Shown: in pieces, positions 59,840 to 64,000 of the stretch | Layout: each line of letters begins with the position of its first letter | Numbering within the stretch: the first letter of the stretch is position 1 | Assembly: GCA_034003725.1 (NCBI GenBank) | Contig: JAVEYB010000004.1 | Coordinates: 124,001-188,000 of the forward strand | Source of the DNA: Candidatus Zixiibacteriota bacterium | GTDB taxonomy: Bacteria; Zixibacteria; MSB-5A5; GN15; FEB-12 | DNA: 64,000 nt | Direction of reading: 5' to 3' | Translations under genes and position numbers: made by a program | The notes under the pieces: generated by a model | Seen by the model: the letters and a program-made list of their open reading frames with translations, nothing else | What the model was told of the DNA's origin: nothing | The model's database searches: none

Positions 59840-59868
59840 AAGGTAGACCCGCGTACGCGGTTATTCAA
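59840..59868 (-). promoter_or_regulatory. Promoter of the CsgG operon with a palindromic spacer
   Basis: TTGAAT and TACCTT separated by 17 bases on the minus strand, about 50 bases before the CsgG start. The spacer contains a perfect 12-bp palindrome CCGCGTACGCGG (59849-59860), a likely regulator site. Confidence 0.55.
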
Positions 59869-59875
59869 CAAGTTT

Positions 59876-61624
59876 TTATTGCTCGAATTCGAACGCCACC
59901 TTGTGGACGCTGTCGGCGACGACCACTACCGTGTCAACCAGCCGCCGCGTCACACCGTCGACCTCCAGCGCCGCAACGATGACATGACGACCGGGTGAGA
60001 GCTTGAACGTATAATTCGTCTTCTGTCGCTGCAACTCGCCGTCGATCACGATGTCCGCCCCGCGCGGCTGTGAACCGATCCGGACTTCACCCGACTTCGC
60101 CGTTACCGGAGGTGGCGAAGGAGGGGTCGGAGTGGGCGCGGGAATCGTGAAACTGTAACGGCGGCTGACGACCGCATCCGGGCCTATATCCGCCGTGTCC
60201 ACCAGCCGCTTCTCGCGCGATTTCTCGTTCTCGATTCGCAGTACATACCGCCCGGTATCCAGCTGCCGCTCGAAGGACGATTGCCCCGACGCCGCCAGTA
60301 TATCGTTCAGATAGATATCACCCGAAGGTGTTACGGCTATACTGATTGTACCGCTGGCCCCGATAGAGGTTGCATTGACCGAAAAATACGCCCACGGCGA
60401 GGGATCTCCCGGTGACCCTGCCGCGGTGACAGGGTAGAGCCTCCAGTAATACGTACCATTGGGCAAAGAGCTCGAAAAGGTATACGACCCGCCCGACAGG
60501 CCGGCTATCGTTCTGCTCCCCGCGAAACTGGAATCCAGTGCATATTCAAGAACAAACGAATTCCGTTCCTGCGGATCGCTCCAGCGCAGGGTCGGCTGGC
60601 CCGTATTCAGTGTCTCGCCGGAGACAGGGCCGATCAAGGCGAGCGCGCCCGTTTTGATTGGCGGCGACGACGGCCAGAACAAATACGCTGCTATCGCCGC
60701 CAAGATCAAAACGCCCGCAACCGGCAGTACAAACCGGAGCGAACCGCGTTTACGCTTGGCAACGGAATTAGATGTACTGACGGCCTTCGTCGCGACATCA
60801 TCTTTCTCCCCCAGCCGTCGTGCCGCGTCGTCAACGGCCCGCCGCATCTCCTCCGCTGTTTGATACCGTGCCTTTGGCTCCTTATCGATCGCCTTGAGCA
60901 CGATTTCCTCGATTTCGCGTGGGATCGACGCCTTGATCGACCGGGGACGGGGAGGCTCGCTGAACAGCTTGGCGTCGCGCATCGCGAACTCGTTGTCGCC
61001 TTTGAACGGCAACGCGCCCGTCAGCAGGTAATACAGTGTTGTCCCCGCCGCATATATGTCCACGAGGGCGTAATTGGTCTGAGCGGTGGGAGTGAACTGC
61101 TCGGGCGCCATGTACGCCGGAGTCCCGCAGGCGGTCCCGGCCAGAGTCAGGTTCGGGTCGGTCTCGCTTTTCGCGATACCGAAATCGATCACTTTGACAT
61201 TGCCCGCCTTGTCGATCATGATGTTCGACGGCTTGATGTCGCGATGGAAAATCTTGCGCTGATGCGCGAATTCCAGCACTTCCAATACTTTTGCCGTGAT
61301 TCGAAGCGACTCGTCGATCGGGAGCACAGCCTCACGTTTCAGACGCTCGTCCAGCGTGACGCCTTCGATATACTCCATCGCAATGACGAGATTGTCACCG
61401 TCGTTGAAAAAGTGCCGAATGCGGCAGATCGACGCATTCCCGTCGAGCAGCGCCAACTTGTCCGCTTCCTGCTTGAAACGCTCGGCCAGCTGCCCGTCCG
61501 AAACGATTTTCAATATGACCTTGAGATTTGGAACGTCGCGGTGAACTGCCAGGAAGACCTGCGCCATCCCCCCCGCGCCGATCTTCTCCAGAACCCGGTA
61601 ATTGCCGATATAGCGCTCTTCCAT
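59876..61624 (-). CDS. Membrane-anchored Ser/Thr protein kinase with PEGA-type extracytoplasmic repeats
   Basis: Encodes 582 residues. The Hanks-type kinase domain covers about 8-275: Gly-rich loop GAGGMAQVF (16-24), lysine in VILKI (K39), HRDIKPSN with catalytic D129, DFG (147-149) and APE (173-175), all intact. A transmembrane helix lies at about 297-316. Outside, a fibronectin-III-like region (about 335-420) is followed by two PEGA-like units (SGTISIAVTPSGDIYLND and SGEVRIGSQPRGADIVIDGE). Such kinases couple surface sensing to phosphorylation of cytoplasmic targets. It precedes the CsgG operon and may regulate it or, being near the T6SS, its assembly, by analogy with PpkA. No FHA partner is in this window. 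Confidence 0.9.
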   Translation of the reverse strand: MEERYIGNYRVLEKIGAGGMAQVFLAVHRDVPNLKVILKIVSDGQLAERFKQEADKLALLDGNASICRIRHFFNDGDNLVIAMEYIEGVTLDERLKREAVLPIDESLRITAKVLEVLEFAHQRKIFHRDIKPSNIMIDKAGNVKVIDFGIAKSETDPNLTLAGTACGTPAYMAPEQFTPTAQTNYALVDIYAAGTTLYYLLTGALPFKGDNEFAMRDAKLFSEPPRPRSIKASIPREIEEIVLKAIDKEPKARYQTAEEMRRAVDDAARRLGEKDDVATKAVSTSNSVAKRKRGSLRFVLPVAGVLILAAIAAYLFWPSSPPIKTGALALIGPVSGETLNTGQPTLRWSDPQERNSFVLEYALDSSFAGSRTIAGLSGGSYTFSSSLPNGTYYWRLYPVTAAGSPGDPSPWAYFSVNATSIGASGTISIAVTPSGDIYLNDILAASGQSSFERQLDTGRYVLRIENEKSREKRLVDTADIGPDAVVSRRYSFTIPAPTPTPPSPPPVTAKSGEVRIGSQPRGADIVIDGELQRQKTNYTFKLSPGRHVIVAALEVDGVTRRLVDTVVVVADSVHKVAFEFEQ

Positions 61625-61770
61625 CGCAACAGTATATGCTTCGTGGTTTCAGCCTGCAACTTCAATAATCTGCCCCGCAGCCCCGTGCGAGACCACCGAC
61701 TCCTCCCAAAAACGCCGACGTGCGTCTCCAGATCAACAAAAGAAAAGCCCGTGACGCCCCCCGAGCAAAG

Positions 61771-61795
61771 AAAAACGGGGACCCCGAAAGTCCCC
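61771..61795 (-). terminator. Terminator after the outer-membrane barrel gene
   Basis: On the minus strand GGGGAC/GTCCCC form a stem with a 7-base loop, followed by G and five T. It lies 44 bases after the stop of the gene at 61839 and before the kinase gene. Confidence 0.75.
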
Positions 61796-61838
61796 ATCCA
61801 AAAGCGGCCCAAACGCCTGTCTTCTGCCCTTCTTACGC

Positions 61839-63161
61839 CTAGAAATTTAATTCCACCCCGAGCGTCGTAATGGAGTTGGACCGAAGTCCGCCGTCGTTGG
61901 TCGGCAGGATAATATTCGCATATCCGAGAAACTTCGCACTCGGCGTCCATTTGATGCCAAAAGACGCATTCGTGATGTTGTCCTTCTCGAACGCCGGTAT
62001 GTTGGTCGGCTGCACCGACTGGGAAACCCGGCTGGGGGTCGGGCCCACCGGTCCCATGATCTCCACCGACGACGGGAACTCCAGTTCTTTCACCTGGTCA
62101 CCCGTCTCGAATTCTCCGTTCCACTCCAGCGCAAGGGTGAAACGATCCGACAGCCGCTGGTCGTAGCCCAAGGCGAGGCCGATTCGATCGCGCGCGAGGT
62201 CGCTGGTTCTGATGTGGTATCCAAGATTCGCGTACGGCGAAAAGTTACCTGCCGTCGTCGACGCGATCATGTTCAATTTGTAGCTTGGATCACCCTGGCC
62301 GAGGAAGTTCTCCTCGTCGCCTGTTGCCAGCGTCGCCTGTACCAAAAACCCGAGGTCGTAGCGTTCACCGCGATAAGCATGCCATTTGGCCCGAATCGTC
62401 ACATCGCCTATGCCGGAACTGGTTTCGTCTACCGTGGAGCCGTTCAGCGTGAGTGTCGGGTTGACCGATGTGCCGTCGAAGTAGTGATTGGCGCTGCCGT
62501 TCGCCGTATAAGTGTACGAATTCATGCGTGCGAACGGTTCCGCGCTGAGGCTGACCGAAACGTACGGCACCGCGATTCCCACGTCAAAGCGGTCGGATAT
62601 CCCGTACGTGCCGTAGAACGCGATTACCGTCGCGTCGAGGTCGAGATTGGCATCGAGCACTATGTAATCATGTTCATTGGGATCGTCGCCGTACACGGAG
62701 AGATCACCGATGTTCTGGTGAAGAAAGACAAACTGAATCTCGTCGGTATTCAGGCCGCGGATTTTCTCGAGATCCAGCATAGAGTAGTTCATCCCCGCAT
62801 TGAGGCGCCCTTTTCCGAGTGTCTGTGCCCGCTCGCCGAATATCGGTCCTGCGCTCGTGCGCGTCGCGATCGGGACGCCCGATGACAAGTCAAACGTGAG
62901 TCCCACCGAACTCGAGCTGAGCGGGTATTGTGAGGCGCTCGTGGCGATTAGATTGCCAAGCGACGATATCACCGCCTGGCTCGTGGACACGTTGCTCGGC
63001 AGAAAGTGGTTCCCGTGAGCGCCCGGCCCGGACAGCCGGATACCAAGCACATCGCCAAATATCCCCGTCACCGACTCCGAGAGCGTCTGCGCTCCCGCGC
63101 CGACACCCGCCAATGATGCGAACAGCAGGAGCGCCGGGCACAATCTGTGTCGTGGTTTCAT
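61839..63161 (-). CDS. Outer-membrane beta-barrel protein (transporter-like)
   Basis: Encodes 440 residues from the ATG at 63161 (GGAGG 7 bases upstream); a longer frame to 63221 lacks a ribosome-binding site. The signal peptide ends near GVGAGAQ. A soluble N-terminal part (about 30-115) leads into a barrel with strands such as ISDRFDVGIAVPYVSVSLSA, VTIRAKWHAYRGERYDLGFL, RFTLALEWNGEFETGDQVKE and a final strand ending ITTLGVELNF with C-terminal Phe, the classic outer-membrane assembly signal. It resembles the PF13557-like (phenol-degradation-associated) barrels. It follows the partial PEGA gene by 29 bases, so both are probably cotranscribed. Confidence 0.78.
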   Translation of the reverse strand: MKPRHRLCPALLLFASLAGVGAGAQTLSESVTGIFGDVLGIRLSGPGAHGNHFLPSNVSTSQAVISSLGNLIATSASQYPLSSSSVGLTFDLSSGVPIATRTSAGPIFGERAQTLGKGRLNAGMNYSMLDLEKIRGLNTDEIQFVFLHQNIGDLSVYGDDPNEHDYIVLDANLDLDATVIAFYGTYGISDRFDVGIAVPYVSVSLSAEPFARMNSYTYTANGSANHYFDGTSVNPTLTLNGSTVDETSSGIGDVTIRAKWHAYRGERYDLGFLVQATLATGDEENFLGQGDPSYKLNMIASTTAGNFSPYANLGYHIRTSDLARDRIGLALGYDQRLSDRFTLALEWNGEFETGDQVKELEFPSSVEIMGPVGPTPSRVSQSVQPTNIPAFEKDNITNASFGIKWTPSAKFLGYANIILPTNDGGLRSNSITTLGVELNF

Positions 63162-63190
63162 CGATAATCCTCCTGATACCTCGTTACACG

Positions 63191-64000
63191 CTATAGAGTT
63201 TGTCGTTTCGCCACGACCCATGTGCTGCCGGTCTCCTCAAAATGGATTAACCAGCGAAACGATTGGTCTTTTTTCCCCTGTCTGTCCGAGAACATCATGC
63301 GAACGGTGACCGTTACCTGAGCGCTCGCGGCTTCCACCGTCATCTCGTCTACCGTCATCCGTACGCTCAATCCTCGGGCCGACTCGAAAAACTGCTCCCA
63401 GCCGGACGCTTCGTCGCCGGGAATCGACGGGTACATCGCGCGGACGGCGTTGATATCGCCCGACTGATACGCCTGCCCGAACCGTTCCAGAGCCTCCATG
63501 ACTTTTCGACGAGCAACGTCTTTGGCGGCGGCCGCACGGGACACAGACGCCAGGGCGTCCCGATACTGCTCGATCGCCTCATCGTATCGCCCGTTCGCCA
63601 TAAGACTCTGGGCCGCCTGTTGCGAGGCTTGTGCCGAGGCGAAATCCGGCGAACGACGGGCGATATCGTCAAGCAACGCAACCGCCGCCGAGACGCTGTC
63701 CGCCAGCTTCGACGCCGCCGCCCGCGCCCGGGCACCGACAAAGTCAAATCGGACCTCCGAAAGCTCCCCGGATTTCACCTCAACCGTCTGCTGCAGAGAC
63801 AGATTGCCCGACTCGTCACTGATCGCACTAATGACATATTGCCCGGTGGACAACGTGAACGTGTGCGGCGTTCCTACCCCGTTTTGCATCTCCCCATTGA
63901 TCAGTATCCGCGCCCCCGGCGGATCGCTTGACACACGGACAGAAACAGACCCACCATCGGTGAACTCAAACCGATGCGTGGTCGATCTCCCCGGTTCCAC
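63191..64000 (-). CDS. Partial protein with PEGA and NTF2-like domains, 5' end outside the window
   Basis: The last 269 residues are visible; the frame is open to the right edge, so the true start lies beyond 64000. The first visible part is a PEGA-type unit (GSVSVRVSSDPPGARILING). A helical TPR-like region follows (FASAQASQQAAQSLMANGRY, IEQYRDALASVSRAAA). The C-terminal 100 residues resemble an NTF2/SnoaL-like fold (RFGQAYQSGDINAVRAMYPS, VTVTVRMMFSDRQGKKDQSF). The PEGA unit and its context resemble the kinase at 59876, so this may be the extracytoplasmic end of a second Ser/Thr kinase or of a secreted sensor. Cannot be decided from this fragment. Confidence 0.75.
   Translation of the reverse strand: MEPGRSTTHRFEFTDGGSVSVRVSSDPPGARILINGEMQNGVGTPHTFTLSTGQYVISAISDESGNLSLQQTVEVKSGELSEVRFDFVGARARAAASKLADSVSAAVALLDDIARRSPDFASAQASQQAAQSLMANGRYDEAIEQYRDALASVSRAAAAKDVARRKVMEALERFGQAYQSGDINAVRAMYPSIPGDEASGWEQFFESARGLSVRMTVDEMTVEAASAQVTVTVRMMFSDRQGKKDQSFRWLIHFEETGSTWVVAKRQTL

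Overview
The window comes from a GC-rich, diderm, free-living type of bacterium, most likely an uncultivated lineage of the FCB superphylum such as Zixibacteria. This is inference. It rests on four secreted proteins ending in the same dockerin-like double EF-hand module (GNxNxDxxGxVDLSDLI...LFLGG), a Bacteroidetes-like type VI tube protein, CsgG-type and outer-membrane beta-barrel genes, and lipoprotein signal peptides. No rRNA, tRNA, CRISPR array or insertion sequence was recognised.

Layout. (a) 1-5.2 kb: a partial FG-GAP/dockerin protein, a YVTN-type beta-propeller lipoprotein, a choice-of-anchor-B/cohesin/dockerin protein and an RNase-like metallo-beta-lactamase. (b) 5.3-15.4 kb, all on the minus strand: an ergothioneine operon (egtB-egtD), a secreted MORN-repeat protein, a DsbD/ScsB-type reductase with a thioredoxin-fold lipoprotein, cysK-cysE and a short-chain dehydrogenase whose catalytic Tyr is replaced by His. 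(c) 15.4-24.1 kb: a regulatory intergenic region with several palindromes, then a tight operon of ECF sigma factor, zinc-finger anti-sigma-like protein, TPR-CHAT protease and secreted subtilase, followed by a cupredoxin/CHRD/dockerin protein.

(d) 24.1-31.9 kb: a complete trp operon (trpE-G-D-C-F-B-A, nearly all with overlapping start and stop codons) ending in a DAHP synthase gene. It is preceded by a consensus promoter, a leader peptide with three consecutive Trp codons and a perfect terminator hairpin, so ribosome-mediated attenuation is predicted. (e) 32.0-54.6 kb: a divergent type VI secretion system. An effector module comes first (PAAR with an Ig/transthyretin-like tail, an OmpA-metalloprotease candidate effector, a beta-propeller lipoprotein, a DcrB/Eag-like chaperone candidate and a PAAR-less tail paralogue). 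The structural genes follow: a split clpV, tssB, tssC, tssD(hcp), tssI(vgrG), tssE, tssF, tssG with a PASTA-like N-terminus, tssK, and two membrane proteins that appear to stand in for TssL and TssM. TssA, TssJ and the Bacteroidetes TssN-R set were not recognised.

(f) 54.6-64 kb, minus strand: a Ser/Thr kinase with PEGA-type repeats, two CsgG-family proteins, two outer-membrane barrel proteins, an LRR lipoprotein and a partial PEGA protein. This looks like an envelope signalling or export cluster converging on the T6SS locus at a bidirectional terminator.

The two most promising systems are the CRISPR-free sigma/anti-sigma/TPR-CHAT/subtilase operon, whose parts resemble the output arm of type III-E Craspase, and the T6SS with an apparently reduced membrane complex and unusual subunit architectures. 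Coordinates of short sites were counted by hand and may be off by one or two bases.
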